DNA of 64,000 nt from Pseudomonas sp. 6D_7.1_Bac1 (GTDB lineage: Bacteria; Pseudomonadota; Gammaproteobacteria; Pseudomonadales; Pseudomonadaceae). The position numbers were made by a program, and so were the translations under genes. Shown one piece after another: positions 9,799-20,256 of this stretch (positions within the stretch are counted from its first letter, which is position 1; each line of letters opens with the position of its first letter). The notes under the pieces were generated by a model. It saw only the letters and a list, made by a program, of their open reading frames with translations. It was not told where the DNA came from and searched no databases. The stretch lies in assembly GCF_025465945.1 (NCBI RefSeq), contig NZ_JANLNW010000019.1:1-64000 (forward strand), read 5' to 3'.

Positions 9799-9883
9799 GC
9801 GGATGTGGTGGAATTGGTAGACACACTGGATTTAGGTTCCAGCGCCGCAAGGTGTGAGAGTTCGAGTCTCTCCGTCCGCACCA
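9799..9883 (+). tRNA. tRNA-Leu (anticodon TAG)
   Basis: 85-base tRNA with a long variable arm. Acceptor GCGGATG/CGTCCGC, anticodon stem CTGGA/TCCAG with loop TTTAGGT, T-loop TTCGAGT, encoded CCA. Confidence 0.95.
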
Positions 9884-9906
9884 GTTAAGTAGCTATTTAA
9901 TAGCAG

Positions 9907-9945
9907 AAAACGGCGCAGAACCTGAAAGGGTCTGCGCCGTTTTTG
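9907..9945 (+). terminator. Terminator of the tRNA cluster
   Basis: Stem CGGCGCAGA..CC / GGGTCTGCGCCG with a short loop, followed by TTTTTG. Confidence 0.75.
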
Positions 9946-10335
9946 TTTCAGTCGGCCGTGGTTTCCAGTGCGGCTGCAGATTTTGTGCTGGTAGGGTGCT
10001 CGGCTCGTCGACAGCGTGTTTCTCTCGACAATGTGTTTCTCGATGATGCCCGATACGCCCGTCGGTCTCCTTGTGAGATCGGCAGCCAGGGATGCGACTG
10101 CTGGTTCCTTCCTGCTTATATATAGAAGGCAGAAGGGTTGGCGCAGAGCCCTGGCGTGATTCGCTGTATTTGCTCCCATGGCGAGGCTCGACCGCTTGTC
10201 CCCGCCGATAAATTGCCTGCTGCTTTTTTACCCGTTTTCAGTAGGGTGACTTCTTGAGTTTGACCCACTAGAATGCATGCCCTTGATTCTGGGGTCGGAA
10301 ACGGCCGGCTAACGTCTGTGCAACGAGGAATATCC

Positions 10336-11646
10336 ATGCAAGTTTCTGTTGAAAATACTTCTGCTCTTGAGCGCCGCATGAGCATCACCGTGCCAGCTGA
10401 GCGCATTGAGACTCAAGTCAACAAGCGTCTGCAGCAGACTGCCCAAAAGGCCAAAATTGCAGGCTTCCGTCCTGGCAAAGTGCCAATGAGCGTGATCCGT
10501 CAGCGTTATGAAGCTGATGCGCGTCAGGAAGCTGTAGGCGATGTAATCCAGGCTTCTTTCTACGAAGCTATTGTCGAGCAAAAGCTGAACCCGGCTGGCG
10601 CTCCTTCGGTAGAGCCTAAAGTCCTGGAGAAGGGCAAGGATCTGGAATTCGTTGCAACGTTCGAAGTGTTCCCCGAGTTCACCGTTGCCGGTTTCGAATC
10701 CATCGCTGTCGAGCGCCTGAGCGCTGACGTGGCGGACGCCGATCTGGACAAAATGCTGGACATCCTGCGCAAGCAGAACGTTCGTTTTGAAATTGCCGAT
10801 CGTGCAGCTCAGAACGAAGACCAGTTGAACATCGATTTCGTTGGCAAGGTTGACGGTGAAGTGTTCGCCGGTGGTTCCGCCAAGGGCACCCAGCTGGTTC
10901 TGGGTTCCGGCCGCATGATCCCGGGCTTTGAAGAAGGCCTGGTTGGCGCCAAAGCGGGCGAAGAGCGCGTTCTGAACCTGACCTTCCCTGAGAACTATCA
11001 GAACCTGGACCTGGCTAACAAGGCCGCCGAGTTCACCGTAACCGTTAACACTGTTTCCGAGCCGAAACTGCCTGAATTGACTGAAGAATTCTTCGCTCAG
11101 TTCGGTATCAAAGAGTCTGGCATCGACGGTTTCCGTACCGAAGTTCGTAAGAACATGGAGCGCGAACTGCGTCAGGCGATCAAATCCAAGGTCAAGAATC
11201 AGGTAATGGACGGTCTGCTGGCCGCCAACCCGATCGAAGTGCCAAAGGCTCTGCTCGAAAACGAAGTGAACCGACTGCGCGTTCAGGCTGTTCAGCAGTT
11301 CGGTGGCAACATCAAGCCTGATCAGCTGCCGGCCGAGCTGTTCGAAGAACAAGCCAAGCGTCGCGTTGTGCTGGGTCTGGTGGTGGCTGAAGTGGTCAAG
11401 CAATACGACCTCAAGCCTGACGAAACCCGCGTTCGCGAGCTGATTCAGGAAATGGCTTCGGCTTATCAGGAGCCTGAGCAAGTCGTGTCCTGGTACTACA
11501 AGAACGACGAGCAGCTGAACGAAGTCCGTTCGGTTGTGCTGGAAGAGCAAGTTGTGGATACTGTTCTGCAGAAAGCTAGCGTGACCGACAAATCGGTCTC
11601 TTACGAAGAAGCGGTCAAGCCGGTAGAAGCTCCACAAGCCGACTGA
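10336..11646 (+). CDS. tig: Trigger factor (ribosome-bound chaperone and peptidyl-prolyl isomerase)
   Basis: A 436-residue chaperone that binds the ribosome exit tunnel and new polypeptides. The ribosome-binding signature [16 protein letters not shown] is near residue 45, the FKBP-type PPIase domain spans about residues 150-240 ([18 protein letters not shown]), and an alpha-helical chaperone domain follows. The start at 10336 is chosen for GAGGAA 5 bases upstream and the standard opening [14 protein letters not shown]; an upstream frame to 10273 has no support. The ~390 bases between the tRNA-Leu terminator and the start hold a possible -10 (TAGAAT, 10269-10274) and no gene. It is followed by clpP, clpX and lon. 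Confidence 0.97.
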   Translation: MQVSVENTSALERRMSITVPAERIETQVNKRLQQTAQKAKIAGFRPGKVPMSVIRQRYEADARQEAVGDVIQASFYEAIVEQKLNPAGAPSVEPKVLEKGKDLEFVATFEVFPEFTVAGFESIAVERLSADVADADLDKMLDILRKQNVRFEIADRAAQNEDQLNIDFVGKVDGEVFAGGSAKGTQLVLGSGRMIPGFEEGLVGAKAGEERVLNLTFPENYQNLDLANKAAEFTVTVNTVSEPKLPELTEEFFAQFGIKESGIDGFRTEVRKNMERELRQAIKSKVKNQVMDGLLAANPIEVPKALLENEVNRLRVQAVQQFGGNIKPDQLPAELFEEQAKRRVVLGLVVAEVVKQYDLKPDETRVRELIQEMASAYQEPEQVVSWYYKNDEQLNEVRSVVLEEQVVDTVLQKASVTDKSVSYEEAVKPVEAPQAD

Positions 11647-11738
11647 TTGTTTTTGCGTTAGAAGCACACACCATAAGCCAGCTTTCGAGCTGGCTTATGC
11701 GTATTCAAGACATAACTATTTGGGAGTGACTGCGAGAC

Positions 11739-12380
11739 ATGTCCCGCAATTCTTATTATCAGCAGAGCTCTGACATCCAGGCCGCAGGTGGTCTGGTCCC
11801 GATGGTTATCGAGCAGTCCGCCCGTGGCGAACGTGCCTATGACATCTACTCGCGTCTCCTCAAGGAGCGAGTGATCTTCCTTGTCGGCCCGGTAGAAGAC
11901 TACATGGCCAACCTGGTCGCGGCGCAACTGCTGTTCCTTGAAGCGGAAAACCCGGACAAGGACATCCATCTTTACATCAACTCACCAGGCGGTTCGGTGA
12001 CTGCGGGCATGTCGATCTACGACACCATGCAGTTCATCAAGCCTGACGTTTCCACCACCTGCATCGGTCAGGCCTGCAGCATGGGTGCTTTCCTGCTTGC
12101 CGGTGGTGCTGCGGGCAAGCGTTACTGCCTGCCGAACTCGCGCATGATGATTCACCAGCCGTTGGGCGGTTTCCAGGGTCAGGCGTCGGACATCGACATC
12201 CATGCCAAGGAAATCCTCCATATCCGTTCGCGCCTGAACTCGTTGTTGGCTCATCACACCGGTCAAAGCCTCGAGACCATTGAGCGCGACACCGAGCGTG
12301 ACAACTTCATGAGCGCAGAGCGTGCGGCTGAATACGGCCTGATCGACTCCGTGATCGACAAGCGTAAAATGCCCGCCTAA
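11739..12380 (+). CDS. clpP: ATP-dependent Clp protease proteolytic subunit
   Basis: A 213-residue serine peptidase that forms the tetradecameric chamber fed by ClpX or ClpA. The catalytic triad is visible as Ser114 ([10 protein letters not shown]), His139 (MMIHQPLGG) and Asp188 (ERDTERDNF), each offset by +3 from E. coli numbering because of a slightly longer propeptide. It is about 90 bases after tig, and a GGGAG site precedes the start at good spacing. Confidence 0.97.
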   Translation: MSRNSYYQQSSDIQAAGGLVPMVIEQSARGERAYDIYSRLLKERVIFLVGPVEDYMANLVAAQLLFLEAENPDKDIHLYINSPGGSVTAGMSIYDTMQFIKPDVSTTCIGQACSMGAFLLAGGAAGKRYCLPNSRMMIHQPLGGFQGQASDIDIHAKEILHIRSRLNSLLAHHTGQSLETIERDTERDNFMSAERAAEYGLIDSVIDKRKMPA

Positions 12381-12418
12381 GCAGCTCAAATGCAGGTGGT
12401 TGGTTTAACTGGCCACCA

Positions 12419-12438
12419 GCGGGCTTGAAAAAGCCCGC
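12419..12438 (+). terminator. Weak hairpin between clpP and clpX
   Basis: GCGGGCTT-GAAA-AAGCCCGC. No T-run follows, so it is more likely an attenuator or mRNA-stability hairpin than a full terminator. Confidence 0.4.
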
Positions 12439-12486
12439 AATTGCCTTCATCTTGTGTTGCAAGCCTATCGGATTTGGATCGATCGA

Positions 12487-13770
12487 ATGACTGACACCCG
12501 CAACGGCGAGGACAACGGCAAGCTGCTCTATTGCTCCTTCTGTGGCAAAAGCCAGCATGAAGTGCGCAAATTGATTGCCGGCCCCTCGGTCTTTATCTGC
12601 GACGAGTGCGTCGACCTGTGCAATGACATCATCCGCGAGGAGGTGCAGGAAGCACAGGCCGAAAGCAGTGCGCATAAATTGCCTTCGCCTAAAGAAATCA
12701 GCGGCATCCTTGATCAGTATGTGATTGGTCAGGAGCGTGCGAAAAAGGTTTTGGCCGTAGCGGTGTACAACCACTACAAGCGCCTCAACCAGCGTGACAA
12801 AAAGAATGACGATGTCGAACTCGGCAAAAGCAACATCTTGCTGATCGGCCCTACAGGCTCGGGTAAAACCCTGCTTGCTGAAACTCTGGCCCGTTTGCTG
12901 AATGTGCCTTTCACCATCGCTGACGCAACCACCCTCACCGAGGCGGGTTACGTGGGTGAAGATGTTGAAAACATCATTCAGAAGCTGTTGCAGAAGTGTG
13001 ATTACGACGTAGAAAAAGCTCAAATGGGCATCGTCTACATCGATGAAATCGACAAGATTTCGCGCAAGTCTGACAACCCGTCCATTACCCGGGACGTTTC
13101 CGGTGAAGGCGTGCAGCAGGCTCTGCTCAAGTTGATCGAAGGTACGGTCGCTTCCGTTCCGCCTCAAGGTGGTCGCAAGCATCCGCAGCAGGAATTCCTT
13201 CAGGTCGACACCCGTAACATCCTGTTCATCTGCGGCGGTGCGTTCTCCGGTCTGGAAAAGGTTATTCAAAACCGTTCCACCCGTGGCGGCATTGGTTTCA
13301 ACGCAGAAGTTCGCAGCAAGGAAGAAGGCAAGAAGGTGGGTGAGTCCTTGCGTGAAGTCGAGCCTGACGATCTGGTCAAGTTCGGTCTGATCCCGGAATT
13401 CGTCGGTCGTCTGCCGGTTCTTGCGACGCTGGACGAGCTCGACGAGGCTGCGCTGATGCAGATCCTCACCGAGCCGAAAAATGCTCTGACCAAACAGTAT
13501 GCCAAGCTGTTCGAGATGGAAGGTGTTGACCTGGAGTTCCGGGCCGATGCACTCAAATCGGTCGCCAAGCGCGCACTGGAACGCAAAACCGGTGCTCGTG
13601 GATTGCGGTCGATCCTCGAAGGTGTGCTGCTCGACACTATGTATGAAATCCCCTCGCAGTCCGAGGTGAGCAAAGTAGTGATCGATGAAAGCGTTATAGA
13701 AGGCAAGTCCAAGCCACTGTATATCTACGAAAACAGTGAGCCGGCTGCCAAGGCAGCGCCAGACGCGTAA
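12487..13770 (+). CDS. clpX: Clp protease ATP-binding unfoldase ClpX
   Basis: A 427-residue AAA+ unfoldase that delivers substrates to ClpP. It has an N-terminal zinc-binding domain (Cys16, Cys19, Cys38, Cys41), Walker A GPTGSGKT, Walker [11 protein letters not shown] and the RSTRGGIGF segment that includes the IGF-type ClpP-binding loop. The start at the ATG encoding [11 protein letters not shown] gives the family length; the longer frame from 12454 lacks family resemblance. Confidence 0.97.
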   Translation: MTDTRNGEDNGKLLYCSFCGKSQHEVRKLIAGPSVFICDECVDLCNDIIREEVQEAQAESSAHKLPSPKEISGILDQYVIGQERAKKVLAVAVYNHYKRLNQRDKKNDDVELGKSNILLIGPTGSGKTLLAETLARLLNVPFTIADATTLTEAGYVGEDVENIIQKLLQKCDYDVEKAQMGIVYIDEIDKISRKSDNPSITRDVSGEGVQQALLKLIEGTVASVPPQGGRKHPQQEFLQVDTRNILFICGGAFSGLEKVIQNRSTRGGIGFNAEVRSKEEGKKVGESLREVEPDDLVKFGLIPEFVGRLPVLATLDELDEAALMQILTEPKNALTKQYAKLFEMEGVDLEFRADALKSVAKRALERKTGARGLRSILEGVLLDTMYEIPSQSEVSKVVIDESVIEGKSKPLYIYENSEPAAKAAPDA

Positions 13771-13792
13771 GCGTCGCACTGCTGGATTAAAG

Positions 13793-13814
13793 AAGGGGCC
13801 TTCGGGCCCCTTTG
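13793..13814 (+). terminator. Terminator after clpX
   Basis: AAGGGGCC-TTC-GGGCCCCTTTGCTTTT, a strong GC stem with a T-rich end, separating clpX from lon. Confidence 0.85.
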
Positions 13815-13844
13815 CTTTTAGCGGGTTTAAGTACCTTCTTTAAG

Positions 13845-13871
13845 CTTGTTTTTTTTCAAGGCAGCCCCCAT
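13845..13871 (+). promoter_or_regulatory. Candidate sigma-32 heat-shock promoter of lon
   Basis: CTTGTTT (13845-13851) and CCCCAT (13866-13871) with a 14-base spacer resemble the RpoH consensus CTTGAAA / CCCCAT. The position 60 bases before the lon start fits the known heat-shock control of lon in proteobacteria. Confidence 0.55.
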
Positions 13872-13931
13872 CTTGGTTTCAAGCTTACTTCCATCTGTTT
13901 CCGGCCTTATGGCCGCCGTAGAGGCGAAATC

Positions 13932-16328
13932 ATGAAGACAACCATCGAATTGCCTCTCCTGCCATTGCGTGATGTTGTGGTTTATCCGCACATGGTTATC
14001 CCGCTGTTCGTGGGGCGCGAGAAATCTATCGAAGCCCTCGAGGCCGCGATGACGGGCGACAAGCAGATCCTTCTGCTGGCTCAGAGAAACCCTGCTGACG
14101 ACGATCCCGGTGAAGACGCACTTTATCGTGTAGGCACCATCGCAACGGTTCTGCAGCTGCTCAAGCTACCTGACGGCACGGTCAAAGTGCTGGTTGAAGG
14201 CGAGCAGCGTGGCGCGGTCGAGCGTTTCAGCGAAGTGGACGGTCACTGCCGTGCCGAGGTTTCGCTGATTGACGAAGTCGAGGCTCCCGAGCGCGAGTCG
14301 GAAGTATTTGTCCGCAGCTTGCTGTCGCAATTTGAACAATACGTTCAGTTGGGCAAGAAGGTCCCGGCTGAAGTGCTGTCTTCGCTCAACAGCATCGATG
14401 AGCCAAGCCGCCTGGTCGATACCATGGCCGCGCACATGGCGCTGAAGATCGAGCAGAAGCAGGAAATCCTCGAAATCATCGATCTGTCGGCCCGGGTCGA
14501 GCACGTTCTGGCATTGCTGGACGCCGAAATCGATCTGCTGCAAGTCGAAAAACGCATTCGTGGCCGCGTCAAAAAGCAAATGGAGCGCAGCCAGCGCGAG
14601 TACTACCTGAATGAGCAGATGAAGGCCATTCAGAAAGAGCTGGGCGATAGCGAGGAAGGCCATAACGAAATCGAAGAGCTGAAAAAGCGCATCGATGCCG
14701 CTGGCTTGCCAAAGGACGCGCTGACCAAGGCTCAGGCCGAGCTGAACAAGCTCAAGCAAATGTCACCGATGTCCGCCGAAGCAACCGTTGTGCGCTCCTA
14801 CCTCGACTGGCTGGTTCAGGTGCCGTGGAAGGCTCAAAGCAAGGTTCGCCTGGATCTTGCGCGCGCAGAAGACATTCTCGACGCCGACCACTATGGCCTG
14901 GAAGAAGTCAAAGAACGGATTCTCGAATACCTCGCCGTGCAAAAACGCGTGAAGAAAATTCGCGGCCCGGTGTTGTGCCTGGTCGGTCCTCCGGGGGTGG
15001 GTAAAACTTCTCTGGCGGAGTCGATTGCCCATGCGACAAATCGTAAATTCGTACGCATGGCCCTCGGCGGCGTACGCGATGAGGCGGAAATTCGTGGTCA
15101 TCGCCGGACTTATATCGGTTCGATGCCAGGAAGATTGATTCAAAAGATGACAAAGGTTGGCGTGCGCAACCCACTTTTCTTGCTCGACGAAATCGACAAG
15201 ATGGGCAGCGACATGCGTGGTGATCCGGCGTCGGCTTTGCTGGAAGTGCTCGATCCTGAGCAAAACCACAATTTCAACGATCACTATCTGGAAGTCGACT
15301 ACGACCTGTCCGATGTGATGTTCCTTTGCACCTCGAACTCGATGAACATTCCTCCGGCGCTGCTCGACCGGATGGAAGTGATTCGTCTGCCGGGTTACAC
15401 CGAAGACGAGAAGATCAACATTGCCGTCAAATACCTTTCGCCCAAGCAGATTCAGGCCAACGGCTTGAAAAAAGGCGAGCTGGAATTCGATGCCGAGGCG
15501 ATTCGCGACATCATTCGTTACTACACCCGTGAAGCCGGTGTACGTGGGCTTGAGCGCCAGATTGCCAAGGTTTGCCGCAAGGCGGTCAAAGAACACTCGA
15601 TGGAAAAACGCTTCTCGGTGAAGGTCACAGCCGAGCTGTTGGAACACTTCCTGGGCGTGCGCAAATTCCGCTACGGTCTGGCCGAGCAGCAAGATCAGAT
15701 CGGTCAAGTGACGGGCCTGGCCTGGACTCAGGTGGGTGGCGAGTTGCTGACCATCGAAGCCGCAGTCGTGCCGGGTAAAGGTCAGTTGATCAAGACCGGC
15801 TCGCTGGGCGATGTCATGGTCGAATCGATCACCGCTGCGCTGACGGTTGTTCGCAGTCGCGCGAAAAGCCTGGGGATCCCGCTGGACTTCCATGAGAAGC
15901 GCGACACCCACATCCACATGCCGGAAGGGGCGACGCCCAAAGACGGTCCTAGTGCGGGTGTAGGCATGTGCACGGCACTGGTGTCAGCGTTGACCGGGAT
16001 TCCCGTGCGCGCCGATGTTGCCATGACCGGCGAAATCACCTTGCGCGGTCAGGTTCTGGCGATCGGTGGTCTTAAAGAAAAACTGCTGGCGGCACACCGT
16101 GGCGGTATCAAGACGGTGATCATTCCTGAAGAGAACGTTCGCGATCTGAAGGAAATTCCTGACAATATCAAGCAAGATCTTCAGATTAAACCGGTTAAAT
16201 GGATTGACGAGGTCCTGCAAATTGCGCTGCAATACGCGCCGGAGCCCTTGCCGGATGTGGCTCCCGAGATAGTTGCAAAGGATGAGAAGCGCGAGTCTGA
16301 CTCTAAGGAAAGAATTAGCACGCACTAG
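13932..16328 (+). CDS. lon: ATP-dependent protease Lon
   Basis: A 798-residue cytosolic AAA+ protease for misfolded and regulatory proteins. It has an N-terminal substrate-binding domain (about 1-200), Walker A GPPGVGKT, Walker B LFLLDEIDK and the C-terminal Ser-Lys dyad Ser674 (KDGPSAGVGMCTA) and Lys717 (GGLKEKLLAAHRGG). The start at the ATG for MKTTIELPLLPLRD is supported by family length and by GAGG at 13920-13924; the frame open to 13812 is leader DNA. Confidence 0.97.
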   Translation: MKTTIELPLLPLRDVVVYPHMVIPLFVGREKSIEALEAAMTGDKQILLLAQRNPADDDPGEDALYRVGTIATVLQLLKLPDGTVKVLVEGEQRGAVERFSEVDGHCRAEVSLIDEVEAPERESEVFVRSLLSQFEQYVQLGKKVPAEVLSSLNSIDEPSRLVDTMAAHMALKIEQKQEILEIIDLSARVEHVLALLDAEIDLLQVEKRIRGRVKKQMERSQREYYLNEQMKAIQKELGDSEEGHNEIEELKKRIDAAGLPKDALTKAQAELNKLKQMSPMSAEATVVRSYLDWLVQVPWKAQSKVRLDLARAEDILDADHYGLEEVKERILEYLAVQKRVKKIRGPVLCLVGPPGVGKTSLAESIAHATNRKFVRMALGGVRDEAEIRGHRRTYIGSMPGRLIQKMTKVGVRNPLFLLDEIDKMGSDMRGDPASALLEVLDPEQNHNFNDHYLEVDYDLSDVMFLCTSNSMNIPPALLDRMEVIRLPGYTEDEKINIAVKYLSPKQIQANGLKKGELEFDAEAIRDIIRYYTREAGVRGLERQIAKVCRKAVKEHSMEKRFSVKVTAELLEHFLGVRKFRYGLAEQQDQIGQVTGLAWTQVGGELLTIEAAVVPGKGQLIKTGSLGDVMVESITAALTVVRSRAKSLGIPLDFHEKRDTHIHMPEGATPKDGPSAGVGMCTALVSALTGIPVRADVAMTGEITLRGQVLAIGGLKEKLLAAHRGGIKTVIIPEENVRDLKEIPDNIKQDLQIKPVKWIDEVLQIALQYAPEPLPDVAPEIVAKDEKRESDSKERISTH

Positions 16329-16352
16329 TACGTATTAGCCTGGGGGGCTTCC

Positions 16353-16382
16353 TTGACAGTTTTTTAGAGCCCTTGTTATAAA
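16353..16382 (+). promoter_or_regulatory. Sigma-70 promoter of hupB
   Basis: TTGACA (16353-16358) and TATAAA (16377-16382) with an 18-base spacer, about 95 bases before the hupB start. Confidence 0.65.
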
Positions 16383-16475
16383 GCGGCTCTTAAGTGTCTG
16401 TAGGCCATTCAGCACTCGTTTTTGCTTTCACCAAAAAACTTAGAATCATCTCAAATAGATATAAGGGGACTTAGA

Positions 16476-16748
16476 GTGAACAAGTCGGAACTGATTGATG
16501 CTATCGCTGCATCCGCTGATATCCCGAAAGCCGCTGCTGGCCGTGCGCTGGACGCAGTAATCGAATCCGTCACTGGCGCTCTCAAGGCTGGCGACTCTGT
16601 TGTTCTGGTTGGTTTCGGTACTTTCTCCGTCACCGATCGTCCAGCTCGCATTGGTCGTAACCCACAGACCGGTAAGACGCTGGAAATCGCAGCAGCCAAA
16701 AAACCAGGTTTCAAAGCCGGTAAAGCACTGAAAGAAGCTGTTAACTAA
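16476..16748 (+). CDS. hupB: DNA-binding protein HU-beta
   Basis: A 90-residue histone-like nucleoid protein. It carries the HU opening [20 protein letters not shown], the core [10 protein letters not shown] and the DNA-binding arm [14 protein letters not shown]. The start is GTG with AAGGGGA upstream at good spacing; the in-frame extension to 16422 falls within the promoter leader. Its position right after lon is the standard order. Confidence 0.96.
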   Translation: MNKSELIDAIAASADIPKAAAGRALDAVIESVTGALKAGDSVVLVGFGTFSVTDRPARIGRNPQTGKTLEIAAAKKPGFKAGKALKEAVN

Positions 16749-16801
16749 GCCTCACTCGGTTTTTTGCCTATCCGGGTCGGGGTCATTCCTGACTTGGCAG
16801 C

Positions 16802-16878
16802 GGAGCGGTAGTTCAGTCGGTTAGAATACCGGCCTGTCACGCCGGGGGTCGCGGGTTCGAGCCCCGTCCGCTCCGCCA
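16802..16878 (+). tRNA. tRNA-Asp (anticodon GTC)
   Basis: 77-base cloverleaf. Acceptor GGAGCGG/CCGCTCC, anticodon stem CCGGC/GCCGG with loop CTGTCAC, T-loop TTCGAGC, encoded CCA. A terminator hairpin follows. Confidence 0.95.
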
Positions 16879-16886
16879 GTTACGAG

Positions 16887-16915
16887 AAGGCGCATCCTCG
16901 GATGCGCCTTTCTTC
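16887..16915 (+). terminator. Terminator after tRNA-Asp
   Basis: AAGGCGCATCC-TC-GGATGCGCCTT followed by TCTTCT. Confidence 0.8.
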
Positions 16916-16979
16916 TATCCGGATTCTACCCACGCTCCACGGTTGCCTAAATTGAAGTTCAACCGTTTCTGGGGGACGC

Positions 16980-18839
16980 ATGCTGCAGAATATCAGGGAC
17001 AATTCACAAGGCTGGATTGCCAAGACCATCATTGGGGTCATCGTTGCACTGATGGCTTTGACCGGTTTCGACGCCATCTTCAAGGCCACCACCCACCGCA
17101 ATGATGCGGCCAAGGTGAATGGTGAAGAAATCAGCCAGAACGAGCTGAGTCAGGCGGTTGATATGCAACGCCGTCAACTCATGCAACAGCTGGGCAAGGA
17201 CTTCGATGCTTCCTTGCTTGATGAAAAAATGCTGCGCGAGGCGGCTCTGAAAGGGCTGATCGACCGCAAACTGTTGCTGCAAGGCGCAGAAAAATCGAAA
17301 TTCGCTTTCTCCGAAGCTGCACTGGACCAAGTGATCCTGCAAACGCCTGAATTTCAGGTCGACGGCAAGTTCAGTCCTGAGCGTTTCGACCAGGTGATTC
17401 GTCAGTTGGGCTACAGCCGTATGCAGTTCCGCCAGATGCTGGCTCAGGAAATGCTGATCGGCCAACTGCGCGCCGGTCTGGCAGGTAGCGGTTTCGTCAC
17501 TGATGCACAGGTGCAGGCTTTCGCCCGTCTGGAAAAACAGACCCGCGACTTCGCAATCCTGAGCGTCAAGGCGGATCCTGCGGCGGTAAAGCTGACCGAC
17601 GAAGAGGTCAAGGCTTACTACGACGAACACGCCAAAGAGTTCATGACGCCTGATCAGGTGGTCATCGATTACCTCGAGTTGAAGAAGGCTGCCTTCTTCG
17701 ATCAGGTTTCTGCCAAGGACGAAGACCTGCAGGCGCTGTATCAGAAGGAAACCACGAACCTGGCGGAACAACGCCGGGCTGCGCACATTCTGATCGAAGT
17801 GAATGACAAGGTGAACGAGGCGCAAGCCAAGACGAAGATCGAAGAGATTCAGGCGCGTCTGGCCAAAGGCGAAAGCTTCGAGGCCCTGGCCAAGGAGTTC
17901 TCGCAGGACCCGGGTTCGGCAGCCAATGGCGGTGACCTCGGTTATGCAGGTCCAGGCGTTTACGATCCGGTCTTTGAGAAAGCGCTGTATGCGTTGAACA
18001 AGGATCAAGTCTCGGCGCCGGTACGCACTGACTTCGGTTTCCATTTGATCAAGCTGTTGGGTGTTGAAGCACCGGCTGTGCCGAGCTTTGCCAGCCTGAA
18101 AGACAAGCTGACCAAAGAACTGAAAACCCAGCAGGTCGAGCAGCGTTTCGTCGAAGCGACCAAGCAACTGGAGGATGCGTCGTTCGAAGCCTCCGATCTG
18201 GCTCAGCCGGCTCAGGATCTTAAGCTGACCGTTCACACTTCTGCGCCGTTTGGCCGTGAAGGTGGCGAAGGTATCGCGGCCAACCGTGCCGTGGTCACTG
18301 CAGCATTCAGCCCGGAAGTACTGGATGAGGGTGCCAACAGCATCGGCATCGAGCTGGATCCGGAAACGGTCGTGGTGCTGCGTGCCAAAGAGCATCGCAA
18401 GCCTGAACAACTGCCACTGGAAAGCGTCGCTGCGAGCATCCGCCTGCTGTTGACCAAGGAACACGCGAGTGCTGCTGCCAAGACCAAGGCTGATGAGCTG
18501 ATCGCCAGTCTGCGCGATGGTAAAACGCCGCTCGACAGCCAGAACTGGAAAGCCACCAACGCGGCGACTCGTGCTCAGGAAGGGGTTGACCCAACCGTGC
18601 TGCAAGCGTTGTTCCGTATGCCAAAGCCTGCCGCCAAGGACAAGCCGACGTTCAGCAGCGTGACCCTGACCGATGGCAGTCTGGTGATCGTACGCCTGAA
18701 CGGTGTGAACGAAGCCGCAGCGCCTTCTGAAGAAGAGAAGGCTCAGTATCGTCGCTTCCTCGCGTCGCGCATTGGCCAGCAAGACTTTGCGGCCTATCGC
18801 AAGCAGCTGGAAAGCCAGGCAGACATCAAGCGTTACTGA
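16980..18839 (+). CDS. ppiD: SurA/PpiD-type periplasmic peptidyl-prolyl isomerase
   Basis: A 619-residue membrane-anchored periplasmic chaperone. One N-terminal TM helix (about residues 13-35, WIAKTIIGVIVALMALTGF) is followed by a SurA_N-like helical region and a parvulin PPIase domain near residues 265-360 (RAAHILIEVND, GGDLGYAGPGVYDPVFEKAL, VRTDFGFHLIKL). The length fits PpiD, which assists folding of proteins leaving the Sec translocon. GGGGGA lies 4 bases before the ATG. The order lon-hupB-ppiD is conserved in many proteobacteria. Confidence 0.93.
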   Translation: MLQNIRDNSQGWIAKTIIGVIVALMALTGFDAIFKATTHRNDAAKVNGEEISQNELSQAVDMQRRQLMQQLGKDFDASLLDEKMLREAALKGLIDRKLLLQGAEKSKFAFSEAALDQVILQTPEFQVDGKFSPERFDQVIRQLGYSRMQFRQMLAQEMLIGQLRAGLAGSGFVTDAQVQAFARLEKQTRDFAILSVKADPAAVKLTDEEVKAYYDEHAKEFMTPDQVVIDYLELKKAAFFDQVSAKDEDLQALYQKETTNLAEQRRAAHILIEVNDKVNEAQAKTKIEEIQARLAKGESFEALAKEFSQDPGSAANGGDLGYAGPGVYDPVFEKALYALNKDQVSAPVRTDFGFHLIKLLGVEAPAVPSFASLKDKLTKELKTQQVEQRFVEATKQLEDASFEASDLAQPAQDLKLTVHTSAPFGREGGEGIAANRAVVTAAFSPEVLDEGANSIGIELDPETVVVLRAKEHRKPEQLPLESVAASIRLLLTKEHASAAAKTKADELIASLRDGKTPLDSQNWKATNAATRAQEGVDPTVLQALFRMPKPAAKDKPTFSSVTLTDGSLVIVRLNGVNEAAAPSEEEKAQYRRFLASRIGQQDFAAYRKQLESQADIKRY

Positions 18840-18868
18840 TGCCTGACTGACTCTGCGGGTTGTAAACA

Positions 18869-18900
18869 AAGACCCCGGCCGAAAGGCCGGGGTCTTTTGT
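18869..18900 (+). terminator. Terminator after ppiD
   Basis: AAGACCCCGGCC-GAAA-GGCCGGGGTCTT followed by TTGTTTT. Confidence 0.88.
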
Positions 18901-19112
18901 TTTGTGCGGTTCAAGGGCGGGCCGGATTTTTTGGCCATCCAGCCGTCACGCGGCGGCCAAATTGCGGATGTTCATCGATCATCTGTGTGTGCGACTTTTT
19001 CCGGTAAACGATGGTCAGTAGACTTGTAACGCTTACAAGACATTAATCCATGCGCCGTTACGGGGTGATCTGTTGCACAATACGCCCCGGATCGTTTTCT
19101 TCAGGATGTTCA

Positions 19113-19994
19113 ATGTTCAAATCATTCCACGTGCGTGCCGCCGGGCTGGCGTTGGTACTGGCAGCCGCAGCCGGTTGCACCAAGGACCAGGCCATCTATG
19201 AGCATGAAAATTTCGATGATTCCGGGACGTTTTCACGCAAATACCCGGTTACCGATGTTGCTTCTTGCGAAGCCGCCCGTCGGGCATTGCTGAGCCAGGG
19301 TTACATCATCACCAGCACTGACCCGAAGCTGGTCAGCGGTCACAAGAGCTTTCAGCAGACCGGCGACACGCATATGGAGATCAGCTTCAATGTGGTCTGC
19401 GCCGAAGACAGCAAGCATCACGCGACGATGTTTGCCAATGCTTTGCAGGACCGCTATGCGTTGAAGAAAACCAACAACTCCGCCAGCCTCGGCGTCGGTG
19501 TGTTGGGCTCGGTGTCGATGCCGATTGGTTCTTCCGATGACTCGATGGTCAAGGTTGCCAGTGAAACCGTATCGTCCGGGAAGTTCTACGAGCGGTTTTT
19601 CACGCTGGTAGAGCTGTTCCTGCCGCCTGATGCGAAGAAAGAGGCGCATATCATCGAGAAGCCAAAGACCGATCTGGGTGTGCCTGAACCCAAGGCAGCC
19701 CCCGCAGCTCCGGCTCCAGCGCCCGCAGCGACGCCAGCGCCAACTCCCGCGCCTGTCGTACCTGCGGCGGCCGAGCCGGTGCCGGCTGCGCCAGCACCAG
19801 CGGTCAGTGCGCCGATAGAGCCGGTATCTGCCGCATCGGTGCCTGTTGCGTCAGCGCCCGAGGCGGCGTCGATTGCGCCTGCGGTGACTGTCGCACCGAC
19901 ACCGGCGCCTGAAGTCATCACGCCACCGGCGAATCCGAGCTCGTTGCCGGCACCGACCGAGCCGATTCCGGCATTGCCATCGTCCGGCCAGTAA
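19113..19994 (+). CDS. DUF2242-type lipoprotein with Ala/Pro-rich tail
   Basis: A 293-residue lipoprotein (signal peptide, lipobox AAAGC). The N-terminal ~190 residues (HENFDDSGTFSRKYP, CEAARRALLSQGYII, GHKSFQQ, FYERFFTLVELFL) match what I recall of the DUF2242 family. The C-terminal ~95 residues are low-complexity Ala/Pro/Val, probably a flexible periplasmic linker. AGGA lies 6 bases before the chosen ATG, which also places the lipobox correctly. Function unknown. Confidence 0.75.
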   Translation: MFKSFHVRAAGLALVLAAAAGCTKDQAIYEHENFDDSGTFSRKYPVTDVASCEAARRALLSQGYIITSTDPKLVSGHKSFQQTGDTHMEISFNVVCAEDSKHHATMFANALQDRYALKKTNNSASLGVGVLGSVSMPIGSSDDSMVKVASETVSSGKFYERFFTLVELFLPPDAKKEAHIIEKPKTDLGVPEPKAAPAAPAPAPAATPAPTPAPVVPAAAEPVPAAPAPAVSAPIEPVSAASVPVASAPEAASIAPAVTVAPTPAPEVITPPANPSSLPAPTEPIPALPSSGQ

Positions 19995-20256
19995 TCTGAG
20001 TTCGAGCGCTGCGGGGTCGAAGCCCGATCCCGCAGCGTTTCTTCGGACGCATCTACGCTACCGAAGGCTGATTTCCTTCAGCTTTTATTCGACGTTTATT
20101 CAAAGTCTCCCGTGATAAATTCTTGAGTGCCTGCTACGTTTTATGAGCAGGATCGCTTCCGCGTGCCCGCGTCATTTTTCTTTCATGCGGGCACTTTATG
20201 CTGATGGCGAAGGTCATTGGTACAGCGGTTTTAATTCGACTCAAAAGGACATCTCA

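Noticed and set aside
10309..11667. 452-codon open frame opposite tig
   Set aside because: Mirror frame of a high-GC coding region; the plus strand is unmistakably trigger factor.
12307..13779. 490-codon open frame opposite clpX
   Set aside because: Antisense shadow of clpX with no family resemblance.
17004..18938. 644-codon open frame opposite ppiD
   Set aside because: Antisense shadow; composition follows codon bias of the plus-strand gene.
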